Positions 25,431 to 33,443 of a stretch of 64,000 bases of DNA are shown here, one piece after another. Both the position numbers and the translations under genes were made by a program. Origin of the DNA: Methylobacterium sp. WSM2598 (GTDB taxonomy: Bacteria > Pseudomonadota > Alphaproteobacteria > Rhizobiales > Beijerinckiaceae); contig NZ_KB900609.1 of NCBI RefSeq assembly GCF_000379105.1, positions 3,114,274 through 3,178,273 on the forward strand. The letters are read 5' to 3'. The notes under the pieces are model-generated. The model had not been told where the DNA came from, did no database searches, and saw nothing but the letters and a program-made list of their open reading frames with translations. Numbering within the stretch: position 1 is the first letter of the stretch; each line of letters begins with the position of its first letter.

Positions 25431-25719
25431 CGGTGCCTTTCGCGTCCAGCCATCCCGCCTCGATCCCGCCGTTGAGAATCGTCACCGCGACTGCGCGCGC
25501 CACCACAGGGTTCATCAGGCAGTCGATCACCTTGCCGTCTCGATCGACGAAGCGGAACGCCATCGCCACGTTCGTGAGTGCGGCCGTAAAGCTCTCGACC
25601 TGGGGGAAACCGAACCACTCGATCTCCTCGATCTCGCGGGGGCGCTTGCCTTCCAGCGCGTCACCCCAGGCCGCGATCTCGCCGTCTCCGAACACCGTCT
25701 CTGCCACCGCTCGCTCCAT
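25399..25719 (-). CDS. Hypothetical protein, opposite to the early operon
   Basis: 106 residues of balanced composition with no low complexity: ERAVAETVFGDGEIAAWGDA, FPQVESFTAALTNVAMAFRF, VDRDGKVIDCLMNPVVARAV. Probably a small alpha/beta cytoplasmic protein. Codon use looks coding on this strand. Not recognised. It points against the rightward operon, so has its own promoter, probably expressed in the lysogen. Confidence 0.6.
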   Translation of the reverse strand: MERAVAETVFGDGEIAAWGDALEGKRPREIEEIEWFGFPQVESFTAALTNVAMAFRFVDRDGKVIDCLMNPVVARAVAVTILNGGIEAGWLDAKGTVIAPLRPKEH

Positions 25720-25885
25720 CGGTTGGGTCGCAGCTCCGATGGTCGCGGGGTCGGCCGAGCTCCGTAAGGACCCGGCCGATCACCCCTTTCCCCCCGCTTC
25801 CGGCGCCCGCCAGCGCCGGTCCGAGGTCCCGGCCGGTGACACGGCGGCCGGGACGCTGCCCTCATCGGGCGTTTCCTCCCTGACT

Positions 25886-25915
25886 GGCCGGAGCCTTCAT
25901 GGCTCCGGCCTCTTT
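25886..25915 (+). terminator. Rho-independent terminator
   Basis: GGCCGGAGCC-TTCAT-GGCTCCGGCC, a perfect 10-bp stem with a 5-base loop, followed by TCTTT. Orientation fits the end of the short early transcript starting at the right operator; antitermination would be needed for read-through. Confidence 0.7.
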
Positions 25916-26021
25916 GGGGTCGATCCTCGTCGCGCCCGGCCCGTGCCCGCCAGAGCCCGCCGTGCGCGTCACCACCACCTTCTCGCCTCCTCTTCTGATC
26001 CGGCCCGCCAGGGCCGCTCCG

Positions 26022-26046
26022 CTGTGGTGTTAACAGTTCACCACAG
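26022..26046. promoter_or_regulatory. Palindrome CTGTGGTG...CACCACAG upstream of the replication operon
   Basis: Perfect 8-bp arms separated by 9 bases (TTAACAGTT), immediately before the ribosome site AGGAGG (26,045-26,050). Its position suggests an operator or a translational control hairpin for the gene at 26,059. Confidence 0.45.
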
Positions 26047-26051
26047 GAGGC

Positions 26052-26121
26052 TTCCGAGATGTCGGAATTCTTCTCCGAGAATTCGGAAAAAGATTCCGAG
26101 CGCTCGGAACGCCCTTCCGAG
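26052..26121. repeat. Array of seven TCGGAA/TTCCGAG half-sites
   Basis: Half-sites at 26,052-58, 26,062-67, 26,074-79 (TCCGAG), 26,083-88, 26,094-100, 26,103-109 and 26,115-121 alternate in orientation within 70 bp. They begin at the start codon and overlap the first 20 codons of the gene at 26,059, where they encode a Ser/Glu-rich tract. Confidence 0.6.
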
Positions 26122-26538
26122 GGCCGCCGCATGACGACGATCGATGAGGCGTCCGCCCTCTTGCGGGACCTCGCCGAGCCCCGCCCGGCCGGCGATTCCG
26201 TGAAGGCGGCGATCGACCGTGCGGCCCGCCGCGCGTCCGCGTTTCTCCAGGAGCCCATGCGCTATGGACGCGCCGAAGACATCTGGCGGCGGGAGGCCCG
26301 CCGCATTGGCGCGGAGGAGATGGATGCCATCCGTGCCGCCCACACCAAGCGCCAGCGCGAGATGGCGGACCACGGCCAGACGTTCGCTGCGGTGGCTGAG
26401 TCTCTGGAGCGCCTGGCTGCCCGCTGCGATGCGGCGGGCGGTCGGGTCGATCCTGATCAGCTCCGGCGCGCGGCTCGTGAGGCGCGGCAATCGGCGAACG
26501 CGCTGGGGCGTCTGGCTCACCCAGGGGCGGAGGTCTGA
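26059..26538 (+). CDS. Hypothetical phage protein with Ser/Glu-rich N-terminus
   Basis: 159 residues. The first 24 are repetitive (MSEFFSENSEKDSERSERPS), the rest is helical: ASALLRDLAEPRPAGDSVKA, RRIGAEEMDAIRAAHTKRQR, ESLERLAARCDAAG. Excellent ribosome site AGGAGG 8 bases upstream. No family recognised; the helical core with DIWRREARRIG looks like small phage DNA-replication accessory proteins. First gene after the palindrome, so opens the middle operon. Confidence 0.65.
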   Translation: MSEFFSENSEKDSERSERPSEGRRMTTIDEASALLRDLAEPRPAGDSVKAAIDRAARRASAFLQEPMRYGRAEDIWRREARRIGAEEMDAIRAAHTKRQREMADHGQTFAAVAESLERLAARCDAAGGRVDPDQLRRAAREARQSANALGRLAHPGAEV

Positions 26539-26544
26539 GCGGCG

Positions 26545-26772
26545 ATGAGATGGCTCCTCGCCTTCTGGTACCGCGCCCGCGCCCGCGACCTGCGGAGCAC
26601 CGCCGCCGCGCATTACGCCGTTGCCGTGCGGGAGCGCGCGCGCGGTGACGAGGCGATGGCGCGGGCGCGCCTCCACCGCGCCCAGGCCGACGCCCTCTAT
26701 CCCCCACCCGGCACCGGCCCGCCCGACCGCGACACCCCGGCGCCGGCCCCTCCGCCGTCGCCCACCACCTAA
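26545..26772 (+). CDS. Small hypothetical protein
   Basis: 75 residues; hydrophobic/aromatic start MRWLLAFWYRARARDL, then an amphipathic helix (VRERARGDEAMARARLHRAQ) and a proline-rich tail. Six bases after the previous gene. Possibly membrane-peripheral. No family recognised. Confidence 0.5.
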   Translation: MRWLLAFWYRARARDLRSTAAAHYAVAVRERARGDEAMARARLHRAQADALYPPPGTGPPDRDTPAPAPPPSPTT

Positions 26773-26853
26773 CAGCCGCCAGACCCGGATCACCGGGCAC
26801 CCGGCCACCGCCACCCGCCCGGACGCGGCGGAGCGTGTTCTCAGAGGCTCTCG

Positions 26854-27225
26854 ATGTCACCCGACCGTGTCGTCCGACGCGTGGCCGTGCCCGCGTCGCT
26901 CCTCGCCTGCGCTCCGCCGCCGGGCTCGCCCGAGGCTCCGGCCTACGCGGCCCTCCTGCGCGAGGAAGCCGAGTACCTCCTGCGCCGCGCCTGCGTCGCC
27001 CAGCGCGGCCTCACCGACGAGGAAGCCGAGGAGCGCGACCGCCTGGTCGGCGCCGCGCAGGGCCTGCAGGCGCTTGCCGACCTCTACGCCCACAGCCCCG
27101 CGCCCTACCGGGACACCCCCCGCTGCGCGGCCCCGCATCCGCGCCGGGCGCCACTGCCAATCGCCGGGCACCTCCTGGTCGCCACGGGCGAGGGGCGGCC
27201 GACCTCTCTCCTGGCCCGGAGGTGA
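26854..27225 (+). CDS. Hypothetical phage protein
   Basis: 123 residues. N-terminal MSPDRVVRRVAVPASLLACA, then a helical region (AYAALLREEAEYLLRRACVA, LTDEEAEERDRLVGAAQGLQ) and an unstructured tail. No family recognised. It stops two bases before the next start codon, so the two are probably co-translated. Confidence 0.55.
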   Translation: MSPDRVVRRVAVPASLLACAPPPGSPEAPAYAALLREEAEYLLRRACVAQRGLTDEEAEERDRLVGAAQGLQALADLYAHSPAPYRDTPRCAAPHPRRAPLPIAGHLLVATGEGRPTSLLARR

Positions 27226-27227
27226 GC

Positions 27228-28364
27228 ATGGCCAAGCCCCGCCCCGTCTGGTCGCCCAAGGACATCCGCCGCGCGGCGCCGACGCCTCGCCCGGCGCCCG
27301 TGCCCGCCGCCGAGGCGGTGCCGGTAACGCCGCTCGCCGCAGCCGCGCCACCCGCCCCGTGCTGCCCGGTCTGCGCCGCGCCCCTCGACCTCGACGCGCT
27401 CTTCGCCGCCCTCGACGAGACCCGCGCCCGCCTCCTCGCCGACCAGGGCGCACGCGCCCACGCCCCGCGCCCTCTGGCCGATCCCGTCTTCGTCAGCCCC
27501 ACGCTCGCCGCGGTGGAAGGTCTGACCACCGAGGCCGCGCCGATTGTCGAGCCCGCTTCGTCCCCACCGCCCGTCGCATTGGCGCCCGCCGTCCCCGCCG
27601 TCACCATGCGGCCGATCGCCGAGATCGCCCGCCGCGATCGTGTCACGCCGGCTGCCGCCTCCTTCCACGTGAAGCGGCTGGTCGAGCGGCACGGCCTTGC
27701 CGTCGTCCGCGACACCCAGGGCCGGGTCGCGGGGGTCGACATCGCCGCCTACGATCGCCTGCGGGCGGAGACGCAACCGCCCGCGAAGGCACCTGAGGCA
27801 AACGTCCGCCGCGCGGCCCGGCCGGACGCGGCCGAGCGCCAGGCGCCCGCGCCGGCCCCGCCGGCACCCCCCACTCCGCCCCAGCGCCGCCCCTCTGCCA
27901 CCGTCCCGACGATCGGCGCCACCATCGTCGCGAAGGCCGAAGCCCAGCAGCTCGCGGCCGTCGCCCGCCCCGCAGCCCCGCTGGCCACCGCCCGTCCCGT
28001 CGTGACCGTCCAGGCTGCATTTCACCGCGGCCGGGTCGCAAGCGACTTCCCGAATGCAGACCTGTTCCGCGCTGCTCCGCCGCCGGGCGGGCAGGGCGCG
28101 AAGATGATGGCGGCTGCGCTGCGCAAGCGCGCGGAGGCGCTACCGGCCGACGCATTCGGCGAGGATCCCGACCTGAGGGCGTGGCGGCGCGACATCGCCC
28201 GGCGCGACCTCCTCTCCCTCGCCGACCTCTACCAGCACTGCCCGACTCTCTACCCCGAGGCGAAGGTCCCGCCCTCGGACGGCCTGCCGGTCAACGGCGA
28301 CGCGCTGCGCGCCGCCCTCATCCGCGGCGGCTCCTCGCCGGCCGCGGCGTGCGTGGAGGGCTGA
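27228..28364 (+). CDS. Putative DNA-binding phage protein with zinc knuckle and winged helix
   Basis: 378 residues starting after GGAGGT. A Cys cluster (CCPVCAAPLDLDALF, about 45-60) may bind zinc. A winged-helix segment lies at about 127-180 (IAEIARRDRVTPAAASFHVK, VERHGLAVVRDTQGRV), which closely resembles the N-terminus of the putative small terminase at 35,554. Long Ala/Pro linkers surround it. The C-terminal region LRAWRRDIARRDLLSLADLY may be an interaction part. It directly precedes the primase gene; a replication initiator role is possible but unproven. Confidence 0.6.
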   Translation: MAKPRPVWSPKDIRRAAPTPRPAPVPAAEAVPVTPLAAAAPPAPCCPVCAAPLDLDALFAALDETRARLLADQGARAHAPRPLADPVFVSPTLAAVEGLTTEAAPIVEPASSPPPVALAPAVPAVTMRPIAEIARRDRVTPAAASFHVKRLVERHGLAVVRDTQGRVAGVDIAAYDRLRAETQPPAKAPEANVRRAARPDAAERQAPAPAPPAPPTPPQRRPSATVPTIGATIVAKAEAQQLAAVARPAAPLATARPVVTVQAAFHRGRVASDFPNADLFRAAPPPGGQGAKMMAAALRKRAEALPADAFGEDPDLRAWRRDIARRDLLSLADLYQHCPTLYPEAKVPPSDGLPVNGDALRAALIRGGSSPAAACVEG

Positions 28365-28368
28365 CCGC

Positions 28369-29574
28369 ATGCGCCCGCTCGCCCACGAGGACTGGATCGC
28401 GGACGCCCGCGCCGTCGACCTCGTCGCGCGGGCGAAGGCCTATGCGCCCTGGCTCAAGCGCGCCGGCCGCGAATGGGTCGGGCGTTGCCCGGTCTGCGGC
28501 GGCAGCGACCGCTTCGCGATCCGCCCCGGCAAGGGCCCGCATGGGGTCTGGCTCTGCCGCGGCTCGGGCGAGAGCGGCGACGTCATCGATCTCGTGCGCT
28601 ACGCCGAGGGCTGCGACTTCCCCCGCGCCGTCGAGATCCTGACCGGGCGGCCCGCGCCGGGCCGTGAGGTGGAAAACAAGGCCGAGCGCGCCGCGCGCCG
28701 CGCCGCGCAGGAGGCCCGCGCGGCCGAGATCGCCGCCAAGGCCGACGCCGAAGCCCAGGCCTCCGCGCGCTTCCGCGAGGCCGAGCGCCGCCGCCTCTAC
28801 CGCCTCTGGCGCGCCGCGCTTCCGCTCGCGGGCACGCCGGCCGAGACCTATCTTGCCCTGCGCCGCCTCACGGCCCCGCCCGGCGCCCACCTGCGCTGCG
28901 CGCTGCGCCACCCGCTGTTCGCCCACGGCGGTCCCAAGGCCGAGGTGATCCACGAAGGGCCTGCCCTCCTCGCCGCGATCCTGGCGCCAGAGGGCCGCTT
29001 CACCGGGCTTCACGCCACCTGGATCGACCTCGCGGCTCCCGACGGGAAACTCCGCCTCGCCGACCCCGCCACCGGCGAATTCGTCCCAGCCCGCAAGGCC
29101 CGCGGCTCGATCGGCGGCGGCCGGATCGAACTCGTGCGCCACCCGGAACCCGTGCGCCTGGTGCTCGGCGAGGGCATCGAGACCGTGCTCTCGGCCTGGG
29201 AGGCCCTGCGGCGCCTGCGCCCCGACTTCGTCGAGGGCTGCGCCTTCTGGTCCGGCGTCTCGCTCGGCAACATCGCCGGCCGCGCGGCCGGCACGCTGGC
29301 GCACCCGCGCGAGACGCACGTCGATCGCGCCGGCCGCGCCCGCCCGCGCCGCGTCCCGAACGGCATCCCCGCCAACGACCCCGGCCCGGCGATCCCGATC
29401 CCGCCCTCGGTCACCGAGCTCTGGCTCTGCCAGGACGGCGATTCCGACCCCTTCGCCACGGGGCTCGCGATGGAGCGCGCCGCCCGCCGCTTCGCCCGCC
29501 CGGGGCTCACCGTCCACATCGCCCCCGCGCCCAAGGGGCAGGACTTCAACGACGTCTTGAGGAGCGCCGCCTGA
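28369..29574 (+). CDS. Toprim-domain DNA primase (P4-type)
   Basis: 401 residues. N-terminal zinc ribbon: Cys40 and Cys43 in CPVCGGSDRFAI, Cys63 in VWLCRGSGESGDVIDLV. The fourth Cys of the usual CRGCG is Ser here. A charged helical linker follows, then the Toprim domain: LVLGEGIETVLSAWEAL with the Glu, and LWLCQDGDSDPFATGLAM with the Asp-x-Asp pair. C-terminus APKGQDFNDVL is typical of P4-like primase/Toprim proteins. It should make primers for the helicase encoded 2 kb downstream. Confidence 0.92.
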   Translation: MRPLAHEDWIADARAVDLVARAKAYAPWLKRAGREWVGRCPVCGGSDRFAIRPGKGPHGVWLCRGSGESGDVIDLVRYAEGCDFPRAVEILTGRPAPGREVENKAERAARRAAQEARAAEIAAKADAEAQASARFREAERRRLYRLWRAALPLAGTPAETYLALRRLTAPPGAHLRCALRHPLFAHGGPKAEVIHEGPALLAAILAPEGRFTGLHATWIDLAAPDGKLRLADPATGEFVPARKARGSIGGGRIELVRHPEPVRLVLGEGIETVLSAWEALRRLRPDFVEGCAFWSGVSLGNIAGRAAGTLAHPRETHVDRAGRARPRRVPNGIPANDPGPAIPIPPSVTELWLCQDGDSDPFATGLAMERAARRFARPGLTVHIAPAPKGQDFNDVLRSAA

Positions 29575-29577
29575 ATC

Positions 29578-30165
29578 ATGGCCCCCTACGCCCCGCCCGT
29601 CTCCACGACCATCATGATCGACCGGATGCCCGCTCCCAGCGCCGCGCCCGGAGGCCTGCGCCGGGCCGGGCCGCGGCCTGGGGCAGGGGAGGGCGCGCGC
29701 AGCCCCGCGCCTGCGCCGAGCTTCTCGGGCATCCTGCCGGGGCTTGCCCAGACCGTGCGCGCCGCCGCTGAGGCAGCCCGCCGCCGTCGCTCCGACGAGG
29801 AGCGCCAGCTCCGCCCCATCCCGGTCGCGCCTTCTCCTGCCGCCATCACCATCGCCCCGCGCCGTGGCCTCACGGATGTGCTCGGGGGGTTCAGCCTCGC
29901 GCAGCTCCATGAGGTCGCCGTGGAGCACCTCGTCCGTGCCCGCGACGCGCTCCTCCACGCGGAGCTGCTCGCCTCCGGCCTCTACGAGGACCGCTCGACC
30001 CGCCGCGATCCGGAGGCCGACCGCACCACGCCTCAGTGCTTTGCGGTCCAGCTGGCCCAGGCGCGCGTCACCCTGGCGATGGCGGAGAGCACGGAGGCGC
30101 TCCTGCGCCAGTGCATCGGGCGGGAGTCTGCCTTGGCGGCGGTGTTGAACGGGGAGGGGGCGTGA
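29578..30165 (+). CDS. Hypothetical phage protein
   Basis: 195 residues. Disordered, Pro/Ala/Arg-rich first half; the second half is a helical bundle (LAQLHEVAVEHLVRARDALL, VQLAQARVTLAMAESTEALL). It starts three bases after the primase stop. No family recognised. Confidence 0.55.
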   Translation: MAPYAPPVSTTIMIDRMPAPSAAPGGLRRAGPRPGAGEGARSPAPAPSFSGILPGLAQTVRAAAEAARRRRSDEERQLRPIPVAPSPAAITIAPRRGLTDVLGGFSLAQLHEVAVEHLVRARDALLHAELLASGLYEDRSTRRDPEADRTTPQCFAVQLAQARVTLAMAESTEALLRQCIGRESALAAVLNGEGA

Positions 30166-30377
30166 TGCCCGGCTACCCGTGCGCCCCTGTATTCCACGTG
30201 ACCGGCCGCTACCGGCTTCGTCCGGAGGGCGCCAGGGTCATCCTCCAGCTTGAGGAGAGGACCAGCGCTCCGCACCCGGATCCGGTGCGCTGGCGGGACG
30301 CGACCCCACAGGACGTGATGAACCTCATCGCGGTCGACGTGTCACCGACAACCCTCAAGGTTGGACTGGGCGCATGA
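30165..30377 (+). CDS. Small hypothetical protein
   Basis: 70 residues, FHVTGRYRLRPEGARVILQL suggesting a small beta fold, then WRDATPQDVMNLIAVDV. Coupled at both ends by stop/start overlaps (TGATG before, ATGA after), which supports it as a gene. Function unknown. Confidence 0.55.
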   Translation: MPGYPCAPVFHVTGRYRLRPEGARVILQLEERTSAPHPDPVRWRDATPQDVMNLIAVDVSPTTLKVGLGA

Positions 30378-30709
30378 CCCCGATCCTCTTCGCCGAAGAC
30401 CGCTCCCTCGCCGTCCCGCCCGGCCGCCGCGTCGTCACCGGCTACGTGCACGTGGACCAGATCGTGTTGGGCTGCCGCGCCCGCATGGCGATCGGCGACG
30501 TCGATCGCGCCTACCAGCGCCGCCTCCAACTCGGGGACCACCAGCCCTGGCCTTGCCCGCGCGGCGAGTGGGTCGGCGAGCGCTTCCAGGTCATCGACGG
30601 CCGCCACGATTGCGTGGCCGCCCTGATGCTCGGCCTGGAGCACATCCTGGTCGCGTGGCCGGAGCCGGCGACGACGACCGCGAGCCTGCCCGCCCCGGAG
30701 GCCGCCTGA
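30374..30709 (+). CDS. ParB-nuclease-like small protein
   Basis: 111 residues. The second half, ERFQVIDGRHDCVAALMLGL followed by EHILVAWPE, resembles the ParB N-terminal core (xVIDGxHRxxAALxxG) found in phage ParB-like nucleases. The His/Arg pattern is altered (RHDCVA). The first part is probably beta-rich. A role in DNA binding or nicking is conjecture. Confidence 0.5.
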   Translation: MTPILFAEDRSLAVPPGRRVVTGYVHVDQIVLGCRARMAIGDVDRAYQRRLQLGDHQPWPCPRGEWVGERFQVIDGRHDCVAALMLGLEHILVAWPEPATTTASLPAPEAA

Positions 30710-30710
30710 C

Positions 30711-31229
30711 ATGCCCCGCCATCTCACCGACCGCGCCCGCGTCGAGCTCGCGATCCCCACCCACCTCCTGGTGAGCCTCGTCCACAGCGACGGCTTCGTG
30801 GTCGCCTCGGATGAAGGGGAAGACCCGGCCCTCGCGCGCCAAGCGCTCGGCAAACTCCGGGCGATCCTCGCCGACAGCCTCGGTGCCGTGGTCGCGGACC
30901 TTCCAAAGCCCGCGCGCCTCAAGATCCTGCGCCGAAGCGCCCGCGCCGCTCTCGAGGCGGTCAGGAGCATCGATAGCCAGGCGGGCCTGAAGCTCGCGAT
31001 GGTGCTCTACTACTTCGTGGCGGATCTCATCGACGCCGGCCACCTCGACCTTGCGGAAGGTTCGCCCGTCCACGAGGCGCTCGACCTCTTCGTCCTGCTC
31101 TGCCGGGAGGGCTGGGGCGAGAGCCGCCTCGACGCCTCGGCCCAGAAGCAGGCGCGCCACCTCCTCGCGGCCCTGCAGAAGGCGGGCTGGTACGGCGGAC
31201 CGGCGGCGCTGAAGGCGCGCGCCGCATGA
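30711..31229 (+). CDS. Hypothetical phage protein
   Basis: 172 residues, mainly helical: LTDRARVELAIPTHLLVSLV, RQALGKLRAILADSLGAVVA, LKLAMVLYYFVADLIDAG, SPVHEALDLFVLLCREGW. Hydrophobic helices are short and probably buried, not membrane-spanning. No family recognised. Start one base after the ParB-like stop; its own stop overlaps the next start (ATGA). Confidence 0.6.
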   Translation: MPRHLTDRARVELAIPTHLLVSLVHSDGFVVASDEGEDPALARQALGKLRAILADSLGAVVADLPKPARLKILRRSARAALEAVRSIDSQAGLKLAMVLYYFVADLIDAGHLDLAEGSPVHEALDLFVLLCREGWGESRLDASAQKQARHLLAALQKAGWYGGPAALKARAA

Positions 31230-31393
31230 CGGAGCACCGCCACTCCCGCCTCGAGCTCCTCGTGATCCAAGCCGCGACCTTCGAGCTTCTCCTCACCGTC
31301 ACCCTCCAGATCCCGGCCGCCATGCTCTGCGAACTCTTTGCCGAGCCGGAGGCGCCGCGCGACCCCGCCCCTCCGGAGGAGGCCCATGCCTGA
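31226..31393 (+). CDS. Very small hypothetical protein
   Basis: 55 residues, MTEHRHSRLELLVIQAATFE followed by a hydrophobic helix (LLLTVTLQIPAAMLCELFAE). It might be a single membrane helix. Accepted because it overlaps both neighbours as expected for coupled genes (ATGA before, 8-base overlap after). Confidence 0.45.
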   Translation: MTEHRHSRLELLVIQAATFELLLTVTLQIPAAMLCELFAEPEAPRDPAPPEEAHA

Positions 31394-31625
31394 CACCGCT
31401 CACCTCGCCGCCGCGCTCCTCCCCAGCGCCGTCGCCTGGTCCCTCTCGCCCGTCCCCACCCAGGACGGTCGCGTCAACCTCGATCTGACCCTGGAGGCGG
31501 GGGAGGGCCGCCATACCACCCTCGTCCTCACCCTGGAGCGCTCGGAGGCTCGCGCCTTCGCCCGCGCCGTGCTCGCCGCCTCCGGCGACGCCACCGAGCG
31601 CCGGGTCGGCCCACTCCAGGTCTGA
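31386..31625 (+). CDS. Small hypothetical protein
   Basis: 79 residues, beta-rich in appearance: VAWSLSPVPTQDGRVNLDLT, GRHTTLVLTLERSEARAFAR. No family recognised. It immediately precedes the helicase gene and shares its transcript. Confidence 0.5.
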   Translation: MPDTAHLAAALLPSAVAWSLSPVPTQDGRVNLDLTLEAGEGRHTTLVLTLERSEARAFARAVLAASGDATERRVGPLQV

Positions 31626-31659
31626 CCAATTCTCCGTACTTCGTTCCGCGAGTCCGCCC

Positions 31660-33435
31660 GTGTCCGACGATCCCGCAGAGCGCATCGCGCGCGCCTTCAC
31701 GCCCGCCCCGCTCGCCGGCGGCCCGGAACCCGAGGACCGGGAGGCGTTCGACCCCGCGGCCGACGACTTCGCCGAGGACGGGGAGGAGCCGTCCGGCGTC
31801 GGCCTCGGTGCGGTCGACGTCAGCGTCGTGGAGTCCTGCGCCGGCCTCGACCACTCCGACACCGACAACGGCCTACGCCTGCGCCGCCACTTCGGCCAGG
31901 ACCTCGTGGTGATGGCCCAGGAGGGCACGCCCGGCGGCGACTGGCTCGGCTGGACCGGCACCCACTGGGATCTCGCGGCCGGTGCCGCCCGGGTGCGGAT
32001 GATCGCCCAGAAGCTCGGCGACCGCATCGGCCTCGAGGCTGCCTACCTCGCCCACACGCCCGACGAGCTGAAGGCGATCAAGCGCGGCAAGGCGGCCCTC
32101 AAGAAGGAGGCTGAGGAGCGCACGAACGAGGACCGGGCCGCGATCGACGCCAAGACCCGGGCCGAGAAGGCGCTCGACCAGCGCAGGAGCCGGCGGCGCA
32201 CCTTCGCGGTCACCTCGAAGAACAAGAACCGGATGGAATCCGCACTCGAATGCGCTGCCCCGCACCTGCGGCGCTCGCCCGACCACTTCAACCCGGGCCG
32301 GCTCACCTTCGCGACGCTGACGCACACGCTGAGCTTCAAGCGAGCGCTCGACGAGGAGGCGCACGACGGGCTCGACGAGGAGGCCTACCGGGCGGCGGCC
32401 CGGGTTTACCGCGTCGAGCTGCACGCCGTGCCGGACCACACCCGCACGGACTGGATCACCGCGGTGGTGCCCGTCGCCTACGACGAGACCGTGGTGGCGC
32501 GGCGCTGGCATGCCTTCCTGGAGGAAATGCTGCCGGACGCTGACAAGCGCCGCACGGTTCAGCAATTCGCTGGCCTGGGCCTGCTCGGCTTGCCGGTCCA
32601 GTACGTGATGTTCCACTACGGGCTCGGCGCCAACGGCAAGAGCGTGTTCCTCGAGACGATCTCGCGCCTCCTCGGGCCGGGCCTGGCCGTGGGCCTGCCG
32701 CGTGAATCCATCGTCGGGGCCTCCGAGCGCTCGGCCGGTGCGGCCTCGCCCGACCTCGTGCGGCTCTACGGCAAACGCTTCGTGCGCATCACCGAGCTCA
32801 AGGCCGACGCGCCCCTGCAGGAGGACCTGATCAAGCGCCTCACCGGCGGCGAGGCCCTGCCCGTGCGCACCCTGTTCAAGGGCTACTTCGAGTTCCAGAG
32901 CTTCGCCACACCGCACATGTCGGGCAACGGCTTCCCGACCGTCGACGGCACCGACAACGGCATCTGGCGCCGCCTCCTCGTCGTGCACTGGGATCAGACC
33001 CTGCCGAAGGAGCGCCAGCGCGACTTCGAGGAGTTCGTGAGCGAGCTCATCGACCTCGAGGCGCCCGGCATTCTCAACTGGTTGATCGACGGCGCCCGCG
33101 ACTTCCTCACCTATGGCCTCGCCATTGCGCCGAGCATCCAGGGCGCCACGACCGAGTATCGGGAGGAGATGGACCCGATCGGCGAGTTCCTTGCCGCCTG
33201 CGTCCGCGCCGCGCCCGGCCAGCGGGTGCAGGCGAACGACATGTACCAGGCCTACGTGTCCTGGTCGCTCGCCAACGCCAAGCGCACGCGCTCGCAGACC
33301 AAGTTCGGCCGCACGCTCAAGCAGCGCTTCGCCAAGAGCGAGATCGAGGGGCGCAACTACTACGTTGACTGCGAGCTGCACAGCGTGCCACTGCGTCCGA
33401 GCGAGCCCCGCAAGCCCGAAGACTTCGGGCACTGA
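31660..33435 (+). CDS. D5/P4-type replicative helicase (SF3)
   Basis: 591 residues, GTG start. Walker A GLGANGKS at 321-328 within QYVMFHYGLGANGKSVFLE; Walker B-like KRFVRITELKAD; motif C region SFATPHMSGNGFPTVDGTDN and then the IWRRLLVVHW block typical of D5 proteins. An N-terminal D5-N domain precedes. The C-terminal winged helix contains MYQAYVSWSLANAKRTRS. Unwinds phage DNA at the origin, working with the primase at 28,369; in P4 both functions are one protein. The iteron array lies directly after its stop codon. Confidence 0.93.
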   Translation: MSDDPAERIARAFTPAPLAGGPEPEDREAFDPAADDFAEDGEEPSGVGLGAVDVSVVESCAGLDHSDTDNGLRLRRHFGQDLVVMAQEGTPGGDWLGWTGTHWDLAAGAARVRMIAQKLGDRIGLEAAYLAHTPDELKAIKRGKAALKKEAEERTNEDRAAIDAKTRAEKALDQRRSRRRTFAVTSKNKNRMESALECAAPHLRRSPDHFNPGRLTFATLTHTLSFKRALDEEAHDGLDEEAYRAAARVYRVELHAVPDHTRTDWITAVVPVAYDETVVARRWHAFLEEMLPDADKRRTVQQFAGLGLLGLPVQYVMFHYGLGANGKSVFLETISRLLGPGLAVGLPRESIVGASERSAGAASPDLVRLYGKRFVRITELKADAPLQEDLIKRLTGGEALPVRTLFKGYFEFQSFATPHMSGNGFPTVDGTDNGIWRRLLVVHWDQTLPKERQRDFEEFVSELIDLEAPGILNWLIDGARDFLTYGLAIAPSIQGATTEYREEMDPIGEFLAACVRAAPGQRVQANDMYQAYVSWSLANAKRTRSQTKFGRTLKQRFAKSEIEGRNYYVDCELHSVPLRPSEPRKPEDFGH

Positions 33436-33443
33436 CCGCCCCG

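Larger units (their letters stand above)
25720..26058. other. Intergenic region with terminator and palindrome
   Basis: About 340 bases without a supported gene. It holds a strong hairpin terminator (25,886-25,915) and, at its end, an 8-bp palindrome just before the ribosome site of the next gene. The rest is GC-rich with no other structure I can name. Open frames across it are long-ORF shadows. Confidence 0.5.
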
